A stretch of DNA of 61,262 nt from Microcystis aeruginosa NIES-4325 (GCF_008974145.1 NZ_BJKP01000022.1:1-61262), one strand, 5' to 3'; counted from the stretch's first letter, positions 44,837 to 53,573 are shown. Translations and numbers: made by a program. Notes: generated from the sequence alone by a model not told the origin.

Positions 44837-45030
44837 ACAGTGAACAGCTTTTTCAGGTGACAGGGATCTTGTGGCCAGCAGCCGTTAGCTTTGAGCGCAT
44901 CAGCAGCAGAATCGGGTCGTCAAAGACCATCTGTTCAAAAAGCCGAACGCCGAACGCTAAAGGCCCAACGCTAAAGAAAACTGATAACTGATAACTGAAA
45001 ACTGATAACAGCAACAAGGGAGGTCAATCG
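44837..45030 (+). repeat. Repeat-filled gap between rpsK and rpoA
   Basis: 194 bp with ACTGATAACTGATAACTG and relatives (44980-45009) and GCCGAACGCCGAACGCTAAAGG-type repeats (44942-44977). No plausible gene is present; an open frame here merely extends out of rpsK. The last bases before 45031 provide the AAGGGAGG ribosome binding site of rpoA. Confidence 0.6.
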
Positions 45031-45972
45031 GTGGCGCAATTTCAAATCGAGTGTGTAGAAGCAAAAACTTACAAGAATCAGAGTCAGTACAGTAAGTTTG
45101 TACTAGAGCCTCTAGAAAGAGGCCAGGGTACAACCGTAGGTAATGCCCTGAGACGGATTCTCATTTCCAATCTGGAAGGGGCGGCCGTGACGGCCCTGCG
45201 GATCGCGGGGGTCAATCACGAGTTTGCCACCGTCGAGGGAGTACGCGAGGACGTGATGGAACTCATGCTCAACATGAAAGAAATCACCCTCAAAAGCTAC
45301 ACCAATCAAACCCAGATCGGGCGTTTAGTGGCAACTGGACCGGCGACGGTAGTGGCGGCACAATTTGATTTACCCTCAGAAGTAGAGATAGTCGATCGCA
45401 ATCAGTACGTCGCTACCCTGGCCGAAGGGGCCAAGCTAGAGATGGAATTTCGCGTGGAAAAAGGCAAAGGCTATCGGGCAATTGATCGCAGTAAAGACGA
45501 AGCTACTTCGCTAGACTTTCTGCAAATCGACTCGATTTTTATGCCCGTAACCAAAGTCAACTACAGCGTCGAAGATATCCGTTCCGAAAGCGGTCAAGCT
45601 AGAGATCGTCTGCTCTTGGAAATTTGGACAAACGGGAGCATTAACCCCAAAGAAGCCCTTTCCCAAGCGGCCGATATGCTGGTCAATCTCTTTAACCCGC
45701 TCAAGGACCTCAACGCCCTCGAAGCCTCTGGTAACTTTGACGACCAAGAGATCAACCAAGAAAACCAAATTCCGATCGAGGAACTACAATTATCCGTGCG
45801 CGCCTACAATTGCCTGAAGCGAGCGCAGATCAACACCGTAGCCGACCTCCTCGATTACAGCCAAGAAGATCTCTTAGAAATCAAAAACTTTGGGCAGAAA
45901 TCGGCCGAAGAAGTCATTGAAGCCCTACAAAAACGGTTAGGAATCACCCTACCCCAAGAAAAAAGCAAGTAA
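45031..45972 (+). CDS. rpoA: RNA polymerase alpha subunit
   Basis: 313 aa, GTG start with AGGGAGG upstream. N-terminal dimerisation domain: LEPLERGQGTTVGNALRRILI. C-terminal domain: LSVRAYNCLKRAQINTVADL and NFGQKSAEEVIEAL, the helix-hairpin-helix region that contacts UP elements and regulators. Known: scaffold for polymerase assembly. Complete, between rpsK and rplQ. Confidence 0.98.
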   Translation: MAQFQIECVEAKTYKNQSQYSKFVLEPLERGQGTTVGNALRRILISNLEGAAVTALRIAGVNHEFATVEGVREDVMELMLNMKEITLKSYTNQTQIGRLVATGPATVVAAQFDLPSEVEIVDRNQYVATLAEGAKLEMEFRVEKGKGYRAIDRSKDEATSLDFLQIDSIFMPVTKVNYSVEDIRSESGQARDRLLLEIWTNGSINPKEALSQAADMLVNLFNPLKDLNALEASGNFDDQEINQENQIPIEELQLSVRAYNCLKRAQINTVADLLDYSQEDLLEIKNFGQKSAEEVIEALQKRLGITLPQEKSK

Positions 45973-45993
45973 ACCCAATTCCAGGAAAATACC

Positions 45994-46344
45994 ATGAGAC
46001 ATCGGTGTAAAGTGCCTCAATTGGGTCTGCCGGCTGACCAAAGAAAGGCACTGCTGCGCAGCTTGGCTACCCAGCTAATTCGCCACGGTCAGATCACCAC
46101 CACCCTAGCGAAAGCGAAAGCGGTGCGAGCAGAGGTAGACCACATTATCACCCTAGCTAAAGACGGTTCCCTGAGCGCTCGTCGCCAAGCTATGGGCTAC
46201 ATCTACGATAAACAACTGGTTCACGCCCTCTTTGAAGGCGCCCAGTCCCGTTATGGCAACCGTAACGGCGGTTATACCAGGGTCGTGCGTACCCTGCGCC
46301 GTCGCGGGGATAATGCCCCCATGGCGATTATCGAACTGATGTAA
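45994..46344 (+). CDS. rplQ: 50S ribosomal protein L17
   Basis: 116 aa. [40 protein letters not shown] and [20 protein letters not shown] cover the conserved fold. It starts 21 bp after rpoA and ends two bases before the ATG of truA, implying a single transcript. Confidence 0.98.
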   Translation: MRHRCKVPQLGLPADQRKALLRSLATQLIRHGQITTTLAKAKAVRAEVDHIITLAKDGSLSARRQAMGYIYDKQLVHALFEGAQSRYGNRNGGYTRVVRTLRRRGDNAPMAIIELM

Positions 46345-46346
46345 CG

Positions 46347-47162
46347 ATGACAGCTTGCCCCCAGTCGCGGATCGCCCTAGTTATCCAGTATGTGGGAACT
46401 AATTTCCACGGCTGGCAACGGCAACCCCATCACAGGAGCGTGCAGGAAGAAATCGAGAAGGCTCTGGCCGATATTCTCGGTCATGCCGTCACTCTGCACG
46501 GGGCCGGACGTACCGATAGCGGTGTTCACGCCGCCGCCCAAGTTGCCCATTTCCAGCAGCAGAGTCCGATTCCACCTGCCCATTGGGCCAAGGTTCTCAA
46601 TGCTCGGCTAGATGACGATATCGTCATTCGGGCTTCAGCCCAAGTTCCCGATCACTGGCACGCCCGTTTCTCGGCCCTCTGGCGACGTTATCGTTACACC
46701 CTCTATACCGACCCCATCCCCAATCTCTTTGTTAGCCCCTTTAGTTGGCACTACTACCATCGTCCCCTCGATGCCGATTTGATGGCATGGGCACTCGCTC
46801 CCTTATTGGGTAAGCACCATCTGGCCGCCTTTCACCGTGCCAACTCTAGTCGTGACCATTCCTGGGTAGAAGTGCAGGGGGTGGAATGCTACCGTCAAGG
46901 GCCGTTTATACAGATGGAAATTCAAGCTAATGGCTTTTTGTACGGGATGGTGCGGCTATTGGTGGGAATGTTGGTGGAGGTGGGAACCGGTGAGCGATCG
47001 CTAGAAAACTTTACCGACATCTGGGTCAATCAGCGCCGAGAATTGGTCAAATACGCCGCACCAGCTAAAGGACTATGTTTACTGCGGGTGGGTTACGCCG
47101 ATTTTCCCTTTGCCGATAGCGTCTGGTGCGAGACTCAGCCTCTTTATTATTTCCGAGCATAG
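46347..47162 (+). CDS. truA: tRNA pseudouridine(38-40) synthase TruA
   Basis: 271 aa. Catalytic aspartate in the canonical HGAGRTDSGVHAAAQ (about residues 52-66). Flanking YVGTNFHGWQRQP and HYYHRPLDADLMAWAL support the family. Known: modifies uridines at positions 38-40 of the tRNA anticodon arm. It sits inside the ribosomal cluster, as in other cyanobacteria, two bases after rplQ. Confidence 0.96.
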   Translation: MTACPQSRIALVIQYVGTNFHGWQRQPHHRSVQEEIEKALADILGHAVTLHGAGRTDSGVHAAAQVAHFQQQSPIPPAHWAKVLNARLDDDIVIRASAQVPDHWHARFSALWRRYRYTLYTDPIPNLFVSPFSWHYYHRPLDADLMAWALAPLLGKHHLAAFHRANSSRDHSWVEVQGVECYRQGPFIQMEIQANGFLYGMVRLLVGMLVEVGTGERSLENFTDIWVNQRRELVKYAAPAKGLCLLRVGYADFPFADSVWCETQPLYYFRA

Positions 47163-47206
47163 GGGATAGGGGAATAGGGAGATAGGGAAATAGGGAAATA
47201 GGGGAA
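47162..47206 (+). repeat. AGGGAAAT-type short tandem repeat
   Basis: GGGGATAGGGGAATAGGG and continuing GATAGGGAAATAGGG give four to six imperfect copies of a 7-8-bp unit right after truA. Similar units are common intergenic sequence in cyanobacteria; no function is implied. Confidence 0.7.
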
Positions 47207-47294
47207 TTTCAACTAAAACCCTAAAACCCTAACCCCCCAACACCCAGGTGGGCAATAAAAAAAATTAATTTTTGTAAACCAAGGCAAACTCACC

Positions 47295-47750
47295 ATGAAC
47301 AAAACACCTCTACCAAATTTAGAGACTCTAGAGCAGAAATGGTACGTCATCGATGCGGCCGATCAGCGTCTAGGTCGTCTGGCTACCGAAATCGCTATGA
47401 TTCTACGGGGCAAAAATAAAGCCACCTTCACCCCCCATCTGGATACGGGGGATTTTGTCATTGTTATTAACGCCGAAAAAGTGACGGTGACGGGCAAAAA
47501 ACGCCAACAGAAAGTTTATCGCCGCGACTCCGGCAGACCGGGTGGTATGAAGGTAGAAAGCTTCGATAAACTGCAAAAACGCATTCCCGAACGGATTATC
47601 GAACACGCTGTTAAGGGAATGCTCCCGAAAAATAGCTTAGGTCGGAAATTGTTCACGAAACTGAAAGTTTATGCCGGTGCGGAACATCCCCATCAGGCAC
47701 AACAACCGGAAGTTTTAGCGATTAATACGATTCCCGCAGGAGGAAATTAA
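47295..47750 (+). CDS. rplM: 50S ribosomal protein L13
   Basis: 151 aa. [38 protein letters not shown] and [19 protein letters not shown] are diagnostic. It starts 132 bp after truA, after the short tandem repeat, and ends five bases before rpsI. Known: early-assembling 50S protein. Confidence 0.98.
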   Translation: MNKTPLPNLETLEQKWYVIDAADQRLGRLATEIAMILRGKNKATFTPHLDTGDFVIVINAEKVTVTGKKRQQKVYRRDSGRPGGMKVESFDKLQKRIPERIIEHAVKGMLPKNSLGRKLFTKLKVYAGAEHPHQAQQPEVLAINTIPAGGN

Positions 47751-47754
47751 GTCA

Positions 47755-48168
47755 ATGCAAGCCACAGACAGTAAAAATAAGGTAGTTTATTGGGGAACAG
47801 GACGACGCAAATCGGCGGTCGCTTCCGTGCGTCTGGTGCCGGGGACGGGGGCAATTACCGTTAACGGTCGCGATGGGGAAACCCATTTTAACCGCATTCC
47901 CACCTATATCCAGACGATTAAAGCTCCTCTGGAGACTTTGGGACTGGAAAACGAGTATGATATCATCGTTAAGGCCGAGGGCGGTGGTTTGACCGGTCAA
48001 GCGGACGCGGTGAAATTGGGTGTTGCTAGAGCTTTATGTCAATTGGCCCCAGAAAATCGTCCTCCCCTCAAGAGTGAAGGTTATCTGACTCGGGATCCCC
48101 GGGCGAAGGAACGGAAAAAATACGGTCTTCACAAAGCGCGTAAAGCGCCTCAATACTCGAAACGTTAG
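47755..48168 (+). CDS. rpsI: 30S ribosomal protein S9
   Basis: 137 aa. [35 protein letters not shown] and the C-terminal [20 protein letters not shown] followed by YSKR, which touches P-site tRNA. It starts four bases after the rplM stop, with GGAGGAAATTAAG as ribosome binding site overlapping it. Confidence 0.98.
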   Translation: MQATDSKNKVVYWGTGRRKSAVASVRLVPGTGAITVNGRDGETHFNRIPTYIQTIKAPLETLGLENEYDIIVKAEGGGLTGQADAVKLGVARALCQLAPENRPPLKSEGYLTRDPRAKERKKYGLHKARKAPQYSKR

Positions 48169-48187
48169 GTTAATAGAGAGGTTTATT

Positions 48188-48421
48188 ATGCCGAAAAAAA
48201 TTCATCCTACTTGGTATCCGGACGCTAAGGTGATCTGTAATGGTGAAGTGGTAATGACGGTGGGTTCGACAAAACCGGAAATTCATGTGGAGGTTTGGTC
48301 GGGTAATCATCCTTTTTATACGGGAACCCAGAAGATGATCGATACGGAAGGCCGGGTTGATCGCTTCTTGCGTAAGTACAAAATGGGCGATAAGTCAAGC
48401 AAAAAGGCCGATCAGAAATAA
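48188..48421 (+). CDS. rpmE: 50S ribosomal protein L31
   Basis: 77 aa. MPKKIHPTWYPDAKVICNGE, GNHPFYTGTQKMIDTEGRV and a Lys-rich tail. Only one of the four zinc cysteines of the classical form is present, so this is the zinc-independent type. It closes the cluster; a strong terminator follows 22 bp later. prfA, the usual next gene, is absent. Confidence 0.97.
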   Translation: MPKKIHPTWYPDAKVICNGEVVMTVGSTKPEIHVEVWSGNHPFYTGTQKMIDTEGRVDRFLRKYKMGDKSSKKADQK

Positions 48422-48442
48422 TTCTTTACTTTTGCCTTTTTG

Positions 48443-48476
48443 ACCCGGTGGGGAGATTTTCCCGCCGGGTTTTTTG
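48443..48476 (+). terminator. Rho-independent terminator of the ribosomal cluster
   Basis: ACCCGGTGGG (48443-48452) pairs with CCCGCCGGGT (48461-48470), including one T-G pair, followed by six T. It lies 22 bp after the rpmE stop. Confidence 0.9.
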
Positions 48477-48592
48477 CTATTTTTAGGCTGGTAGGGTCAT
48501 TATGTAAAAATGTCTGGGTGAATACCATGATTGTTTTACTGATGGCACGGGGCTTTTGAAGGGGCGAAGTAATTCGCCGGCTCTTCTAGTTT

Positions 48593-49195
48593 TTAAGGTG
48601 AACCATCATATAAATTGACAATACAGTAGTCTCCTTTTTTCCGTATATCAGTATTTCGTTTTTCTCTACCTAGGGTTATACGCCAAACGTTGATAATTGC
48701 CTGACTGCCTCTATTAGTCGATTGAATACGCACCCTAGCTGAACCAACCATCTGTTTATCGTTATAAGGAGGAGGATAAGCCATTAAGTCCAGAATTTCA
48801 TAGCGGAAAGGGTTAAAAAGGGTACTAGCTAGATCTTTCGTTTGGTCACACCAGTATAGTTCAAAGCTATGGTTTTTATTTACTATTGTATCCAAAGTAT
48901 CTTTTAAAAAATTCGTGAGTTTCTGTTGCATATTCAGTTGATGCTCTTCTGGAGGAGCCTTTGAGACTATCACTTTAGGTTTTGATTGTACAATACTATT
49001 CTTTACAACCTTATTTTTTAGAGCGTTCTCCTTTTTTCTTTGATACTCTTCAATTTTAGTTTGAGCGATTTTATAGAACTGGTCTTCTGAAGGGATTTTT
49101 TTTAGAGAATTTATAGATTCCTTGTACAAATCTATAATTAATTTTCTATCATTTTCGTGCTTGGCATCTAATGTTGATGCCATGTTAGCTTTCAT
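48593..49195 (-). CDS. Hypothetical protein; possibly the 3' part of a frameshifted lipoprotein gene
   Basis: 200 aa. The first 70 residues (MKANMASTLDAKHENDRKL, then INSLKKIPSEDQFYKIAQTK) match a helical cyanobacterial repeat with the pattern AM.A..L..A...W...AI.L.K.VP....Y..A..K. After a Lys-rich linker comes an unrecognised domain with SFELYWCDQTKDL and NVWRITLGREKRN. Its ATG overlaps the stop of the upstream lipoprotein-like ORF by one base (TAATG). Known proteins with this helical repeat often carry it continuously after a signal peptide, so a +1/-1 frameshift joining the two ORFs is as likely as true coupling. Confidence 0.6.
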   Translation of the reverse strand: MKANMASTLDAKHENDRKLIIDLYKESINSLKKIPSEDQFYKIAQTKIEEYQRKKENALKNKVVKNSIVQSKPKVIVSKAPPEEHQLNMQQKLTNFLKDTLDTIVNKNHSFELYWCDQTKDLASTLFNPFRYEILDLMAYPPPYNDKQMVGSARVRIQSTNRGSQAIINVWRITLGREKRNTDIRKKGDYCIVNLYDGSP

Positions 49196-49437
49196 TATTG
49201 CGTCATTGCGTCGTCGAACACAGATTTATAGTTAACAACTGAATGCGTTTTTAAAGGTAGTGTTTTTGAAGGAAGATTATTCGAGTTTTTAGAGTTAGTA
49301 TTTACTTGATTCTGTACCCCCACAAAGGAAGGTGTCGCTTGGGTATTACTATTACTAGATGATTCAAAGGAACAAGAGGTGAGAAAAAAAATAGCGAAAG
49401 ATTGAACTATTTTTTCAACCGTAAACTTTGTACTCAT
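49195..49437 (-). CDS. Lipoprotein-like N-terminal ORF
   Basis: 80 aa from the ATG at 49437; an in-frame start three codons earlier also exists. MSTKFTVEKIVQSFAIF is a signal sequence, and LTSC (around residue 20) is an adequate lipobox, followed by a Ser/Asn-rich linker. The C-terminus, YKSVFDDAMTQ, could continue directly into the next ORF if one base were restored. A MITE sits 67 bp upstream of this ATG, with its target duplication ending 57 bp from it, so the original promoter may have been displaced. Function unknown. Confidence 0.5.
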   Translation of the reverse strand: MSTKFTVEKIVQSFAIFFLTSCSFESSSNSNTQATPSFVGVQNQVNTNSKNSNNLPSKTLPLKTHSVVNYKSVFDDAMTQ

Positions 49438-49493
49438 AGTTAACAAGCAAATGCAAATAGGAATAATAGAATTTAATTATTTCTATGATAATC

Positions 49494-49743
49494 ATATTCA
49501 CTACAGGGTAAGCGCATCTTAACAATTCTTGACAAAATTAACTTTGTGTGAGTTGCTTACTCAGAGAGCGATTTAGGCATATTTGAGGAGAATTTGCCGT
49601 CTCAATTGTTAAGCAAAAATCGACCAAATATTAAGATTTCGCAACTATTCTGATTGACTGGTATCACCTGAAATGCCCATGCGGATCACAAAATTGGCCA
49701 ATTGTCAATAGCCTTTGAGATGCTCTCACCCTGATATTCACTA
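49494..49743. mobile_element. ISKra4-related MITE, copy 2, with 10-bp target duplication
   Basis: The 230-bp element (49504-49733) is bounded by CAGGGTAAGCGCATCTTAA and TTTGAGATGCTCTCACCCTG. Perfect direct repeats ATATTCACTA flank it at 49494-49503 and 49734-49743. It is about 90 percent identical to copy 1 at 9998-10234, with a 9-bp gap near its right third. The same trace of ISKra4 coding sequence (DWYHL) is present. It lies between two minus-strand genes. Confidence 0.88.
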
Positions 49744-49754
49744 TATATAAATAT

Positions 49755-50174
49755 TCAGTGACCGAGATCACGTTCCAAAATAGCAAATCCATATAGGGTT
49801 TGCTGAATATTACTGGAAGCCTTGCTATAAAACAGTTTTGGGGCTTTTTTTGCCAAAAAAGTGCAAGAAACAAACGTTGAGAAATCGAAATAGGGACTCA
49901 AAACCCCTGCACTTTCATTGGCGATCGCAAGGGGTTCCGCTTCCAGTACCATTACCTCGGCATCAGAAAAAGACGCTTCTTGACTGTCGCTGGCGATTAA
50001 ATCCCATTTTTCTCGTTCAAAATCCCAAATTTGTCGGCGTAAATCTTCGATTTGCTGCTTGATCCTCACTTGTTCTTCCGGTGCAATTGTCACTAAAGTG
50101 TTTCGCTTTCCCGCTAATTGTTGTTTTAAGCGTTGAATATTGTGTTCGAGGTTTTGTAATTCGTCAGTAGCCAC
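49755..50174 (-). CDS. Coiled-coil protein with an aberrant C-terminus
   Basis: 139 aa. Residues 1-65 form a strong coiled coil (LEHNIQRLKQQLAGKRN, then EQVRIKQQIEDLRRQIWDFE), as found at the start of many cyanobacterial effector-domain proteins. From about residue 80 (EPLAIANESAGVLSP) the sequence loses structure and reads like frameshifted material ending in LERDLGH. It probably is the intact head and broken body of a larger gene. The MITE lies 12 bp beyond the stop. Confidence 0.5.
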   Translation of the reverse strand: MATDELQNLEHNIQRLKQQLAGKRNTLVTIAPEEQVRIKQQIEDLRRQIWDFEREKWDLIASDSQEASFSDAEVMVLEAEPLAIANESAGVLSPYFDFSTFVSCTFLAKKAPKLFYSKASSNIQQTLYGFAILERDLGH

Positions 50175-50372
50175 GGGAAAATAAGCTTAAATTAGCCAAT
50201 TAATTCAATTATGATATGTCATTCCTTTAGCTGCCCACACTCCCCAACACCAAAACCCCAACACCCAACCCCTCACGGATCACTGAAAAAGCCTAGCTCA
50301 ATCTGAAAATTTTGATTATGATCATTAAGTGATTGACCTGTATTTGTGATATAGATTCAAAGGAGAGACACG

Positions 50373-50660
50373 GTGTCCACAGAAGTGATCGAAAAGCGTT
50401 CCACAGCGACAATCCGTAAACCAGCACCGCGTTATCGCGTTTTACTCCACAATGACGACTTTAATTCGATGGAGTATGTGGTTCAGAGTTTAATGCAAAC
50501 GATCGCCGGTATGACGCAACCCCAAGCAGTCGATATCATGATGGAAGCACACACTAATGGTACAGCCTTGGTGATTACCTGCATCCAAGAACACGCGGAA
50601 TTTTACTGTGAAACCTTGAAAAATAAAGGTTTAACCAGCAGCATCGAACCCGATGAATAA
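50373..50660 (+). CDS. clpS: ATP-dependent Clp protease adaptor ClpS
   Basis: 95 aa, GTG start with AAGGAGAG upstream. The N-degron pocket: RVLLHNDDFNSMEYVVQSL, VDIMMEAHTNGTALV and HAEFYCETLKNKGL. Known: delivers N-end-rule substrates to ClpAP/ClpCP and is often duplicated (ClpS1/ClpS2) in cyanobacteria; this version matches the ClpS1 type by its simple N-terminus. It overlaps the next gene by 8 bp. Confidence 0.95.
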   Translation: MSTEVIEKRSTATIRKPAPRYRVLLHNDDFNSMEYVVQSLMQTIAGMTQPQAVDIMMEAHTNGTALVITCIQEHAEFYCETLKNKGLTSSIEPDE

Positions 50661-51489
50661 AAGATTACAGGTAATTGTCACTTACCCAGTCCCCCTGCGA
50701 CTGGGGATTTTTATTTTGCTCCTACTTTTTCTCTGGTTGCCGATCGCACTTCCCCTCTATCACTTTTTTGCCACTAATGCTAATCTGGTTTCAATTTTGA
50801 CCCTTTCTGTTCTCTATCTGGAATTTTTGGGGTTATCCCATTGGTGGGGACGGACAATTTATGGCGATGAGGGATTAGCTGATTATGGGTTGATTTGGCG
50901 AATAAAAACGCTGATCGAGTTAATTAACGGCTTGGCGATTGGTTTATTTTTCACTTTCTCGCTTTTTCTATCCCAAGCGTTCCTAGGTTGGTTAAATTTC
51001 TTACCCGCAAATCCCCAAATCAGCAAAATCATCCTGGAGGGGTTTTTAGTAGCTTTAGCGGTGGGTTTTGCCGAAGAATTACTATTTCGGGGCTGGTTAC
51101 TGGGAGAATTAGAAAAGGATTATCGTCCCGCTATCGCTCTAGTGATTAGTGCCTTCATTTTCGCTCTTGCCCACTTTATTAAACCTTTAGCCGAAATTAT
51201 CCGCACTTTTCCCCAATTTCCTGCTTTAGTCTTGCTAGGATTAATTCTCGGTTGGGCAAAACGCGCCTGTGGTGGTAGTTTGGGTAAAAGTATCGGTCTG
51301 CACGCAGGTTTAGTCTGGGCATACTATATGTTAAATGTGGGTCAGTTAATTAAATACACTGGTACTGTTCCCGATTGGCTAACTGGAATCGATAAAAATC
51401 CTTTAGCGGGAGTGATGGGTTTACTTTTTCTGACAATTCTCGCTATCTGGACAAGAAAAAAAGTAACCGATGTAAAACTGGACAGTTAG
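50653..51489 (+). CDS. CPBP family intramembrane glutamic endopeptidase
   Basis: 278 aa, about eight membrane helices. The CPBP/Abi motifs are complete: EELLFRGWLLGELEKDY (EExxxR), IFALAHFIKPL (FxxxH) and SIGLHAGLVWAYYML (HxxxW/N). Known: Rce1-type proteases acting on membrane substrates, often in stress or bacteriocin immunity. Its ATG lies inside clpS (8-bp overlap), indicating translational coupling of two proteolysis genes; I do not know a functional link. Confidence 0.92.
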   Translation: MNKRLQVIVTYPVPLRLGIFILLLLFLWLPIALPLYHFFATNANLVSILTLSVLYLEFLGLSHWWGRTIYGDEGLADYGLIWRIKTLIELINGLAIGLFFTFSLFLSQAFLGWLNFLPANPQISKIILEGFLVALAVGFAEELLFRGWLLGELEKDYRPAIALVISAFIFALAHFIKPLAEIIRTFPQFPALVLLGLILGWAKRACGGSLGKSIGLHAGLVWAYYMLNVGQLIKYTGTVPDWLTGIDKNPLAGVMGLLFLTILAIWTRKKVTDVKLDS

Positions 51490-51665
51490 ACTGTTTTCTC
51501 TCGCTGTCAATTTCGGTCTTTTGAGGGGTTTTTCGCCCATAAGTATTCAAGGTTTATGCTGCCGATATTTCCGATGAATGACAATTTTCTAGCGATCGAG
51601 CCTTTCCACTACCGAAATTCGAGTTTATCATAAAGAGAAATCCTCTCTCAGGTAAGAGCGGTAGT

Positions 51666-52253
51666 ATGGCTTACTCGACACAGCAGTTAATTGAAATTCT
51701 CGAGCGAGAAATGCACGCCACTTGCAAAGGGGAACGTCTGTTACTCTCTCCGGCGGAGCGCATTGATAATCCGGTGATTGCCAAGGCGATCAATCTAGAA
51801 AAGGTGGGCAAAGTCTTCGCCTATCAAGATTTTCGCCGCCAAGTTCACGATTATCAACAAAAATATCAGGTTTCGGGTATTATCTGGCGTGTTTGTCAAT
51901 GGGACGATCGCACTCTCCGTTATCCCGAAATTCATAATCAATTAGTTGCCGTCGCGGGTGACAAGGAAATTCTCATGGCTGCCAAAGCCTCGGTTTTAGA
52001 TTTTTGGAACAGTATCACCCCTAATATGAATTTCTGGTGGGCGCTTAACTCCCGTCGTCCCATTTCTGCCGATTCTCTAGCCGAATTAGTCGCCCATTCC
52101 GAATGGGCGGAATTAGATGTGGCGCGCACGGAATTATATCTCGGTCTCTGTTGGGGTAATCCTTTAGAACACCAGTATCAATGGGCGCAACCCTTTTCCG
52201 GTTGTCATCGCATTATCGCCGCCGTCGATGAACCTAGTTCGATTAAGGTATGA
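51666..52253 (+). CDS. Conserved cyanobacterial hypothetical protein
   Basis: 195 aa, soluble, Trp-rich. Seen: YSTQQLIEILEREMHATCKG near the start and GIIWRVCQWDDRTLRYPEIHN in the middle (both shortened). No catalytic motif is recognisable. ATG at 51666 follows a TATCATAAAGAG region. It stands alone between the CPBP protease and a small conserved gene. Confidence 0.65.
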   Translation: MAYSTQQLIEILEREMHATCKGERLLLSPAERIDNPVIAKAINLEKVGKVFAYQDFRRQVHDYQQKYQVSGIIWRVCQWDDRTLRYPEIHNQLVAVAGDKEILMAAKASVLDFWNSITPNMNFWWALNSRRPISADSLAELVAHSEWAELDVARTELYLGLCWGNPLEHQYQWAQPFSGCHRIIAAVDEPSSIKV

Positions 52254-52283
52254 GGACGATTGATGTCTTGGGGTGTGGAGTGT

Positions 52284-52303
52284 GGGGAAGTGGGGAAGTG
52301 GGG
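52284..52303. repeat. GGGGAAGT repeats
   Basis: Two copies of AAGTGGGG in tandem, the reverse of the CCCCACTT units at 25001-25024, in the gap between two genes. Part of the same family of dispersed C/G-rich intergenic repeats. Confidence 0.6.
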
Positions 52304-52463
52304 ATAATAAATAAAAGCTGCCCCCTGTCTCCTATTGTAAAGTTTTGTTAATTTTTCTGGGATTAGGGCATTTTGTAAAAATAGATACAGAATTGTATGT
52401 TATATATATTAGTGGGTGATTAAAAAAGTTCAAAACACGATTTGCAGCTCGGAGGAAATGATT

Positions 52464-52664
52464 ATGTCCACAGAACAACAAGCTCGCGCCTTAATGATGC
52501 GTCACCACCACGCCGTCAAAAATCGTCAACAATCGATGTTAGACAGAAGTGCTTCTGAAATCGGTATTGACAATGACAATGGCTCCGGAGAAACCGTTCA
52601 ACGTCGCTTCTCGGCCGACTTTTCTTCACAAACTTATGATCGCTCTGGTGCTACTCTGAGTTAG
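52464..52664 (+). CDS. Small conserved cyanobacterial protein
   Basis: 66 aa from the second ATG at 52464, chosen because CGGAGGA is eight bases before it; the earlier ATG at 52458 is too near. Seen: a hydrophilic protein with ALMMRHHHAVKNRQQSMLDR and a C-terminus rich in Ser, with FSADFSSQTYDRSGATLS. This arrangement occurs in related cyanobacterial small proteins of unknown function. There is no membrane segment. Confidence 0.7.
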   Translation: MSTEQQARALMMRHHHAVKNRQQSMLDRSASEIGIDNDNGSGETVQRRFSADFSSQTYDRSGATLS

Positions 52665-52789
52665 GCTCTTAGATTTCGCCAAAGTATCAGCTTTCGATCT
52701 TAGAATTAAGTGAACAATCGGCCCACACAAACCGAGATTGGTAGGTGTGGGTTTTCGGTTTTTAGAGATAGGGGTCAGTCCTGGGCCGA

Positions 52790-53545
52790 TTACGGGGTTT
52801 CATCGGGATTTATGCCTAATTGCCGTAATTGCGCCGCTAAACGTTCCGCCCGTTGACGTTCGCTTTCGGCCTGTTGATAGGCTGCCTGGGTGCGTTGACG
52901 TTCGATTTCGGCTAATTCCGCAGGTAGAAGGATTAAATTGCCGTCTAGGTCATAAAAACGCAGCCAAGGGGCTTCTTCTCGCTGAATGCTTCCCCTCCAG
53001 ACTCCTAACCATAATCCCAAACGTTGACACCATAACCAACCGCGGTGGTCGGGAATAATTTCTTGATAGCATTGATTTGGGTCTAAAGCCCAACCTTGCA
53101 GGGAAGTGGCATCAAAGGGATTATAAACGAAGTATTGGGAACAGCGAAAAGTCCGCTCATAGAGGTCTTTTTTGGTAGTTAAATCGATTTTTGCGGTGCT
53201 TTCTGACATTAATTCCACGATCACATCGGGATAACGTCCTTTTTCGTCCCAAACCACCCATCCTTGTCGTTTATAACTACCATCGATATCGAGGACAACG
53301 AAAAAATCGGGGCCACGAAAATCTTTATTAAAAACCCGCTCACGGCTAAAGTAAATAAACATATTACCGCCAACAAAAAAGTCCTCTCGATCCTGATAGG
53401 CTTGTTCGATAGAATCGATTAAGACATTCATAGCCTTGCGGTGACGGTGCGTTTCCAAAGGTTCTCCATCATCAAAAATCAAGTCTTCTGGGGGAATCGG
53501 GGGTTCTTCCCAATCGATAACTGGAGGAGTGAGGGGTTGAGTCAT
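52790..53545 (-). CDS. Uma2 family (DUF820) putative endonuclease
   Basis: 251 aa. PD-(D/E)XK-like Uma2 core: GGNMFIYFSRERVFNKDFRG and then GPDFFVVLDIDGSYK, with YPDVIVELMSESTAKID carrying the Asp/Glu residues; CSQYFVYNPFDAT. A C-terminal coiled coil (AELAEIERQRTQAAYQQAE) is typical of the cyanobacterial versions. Known: hyper-abundant multicopy family in cyanobacteria with unknown targets. It is a lone gene, divergent from the alcohol dehydrogenase only in position, on the same strand. Confidence 0.88.
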   Translation of the reverse strand: MTQPLTPPVIDWEEPPIPPEDLIFDDGEPLETHRHRKAMNVLIDSIEQAYQDREDFFVGGNMFIYFSRERVFNKDFRGPDFFVVLDIDGSYKRQGWVVWDEKGRYPDVIVELMSESTAKIDLTTKKDLYERTFRCSQYFVYNPFDATSLQGWALDPNQCYQEIIPDHRGWLWCQRLGLWLGVWRGSIQREEAPWLRFYDLDGNLILLPAELAEIERQRTQAAYQQAESERQRAERLAAQLRQLGINPDETP

Positions 53546-53573
53546 CGGGGTTACGTCCGGGATAGAGATGGTT

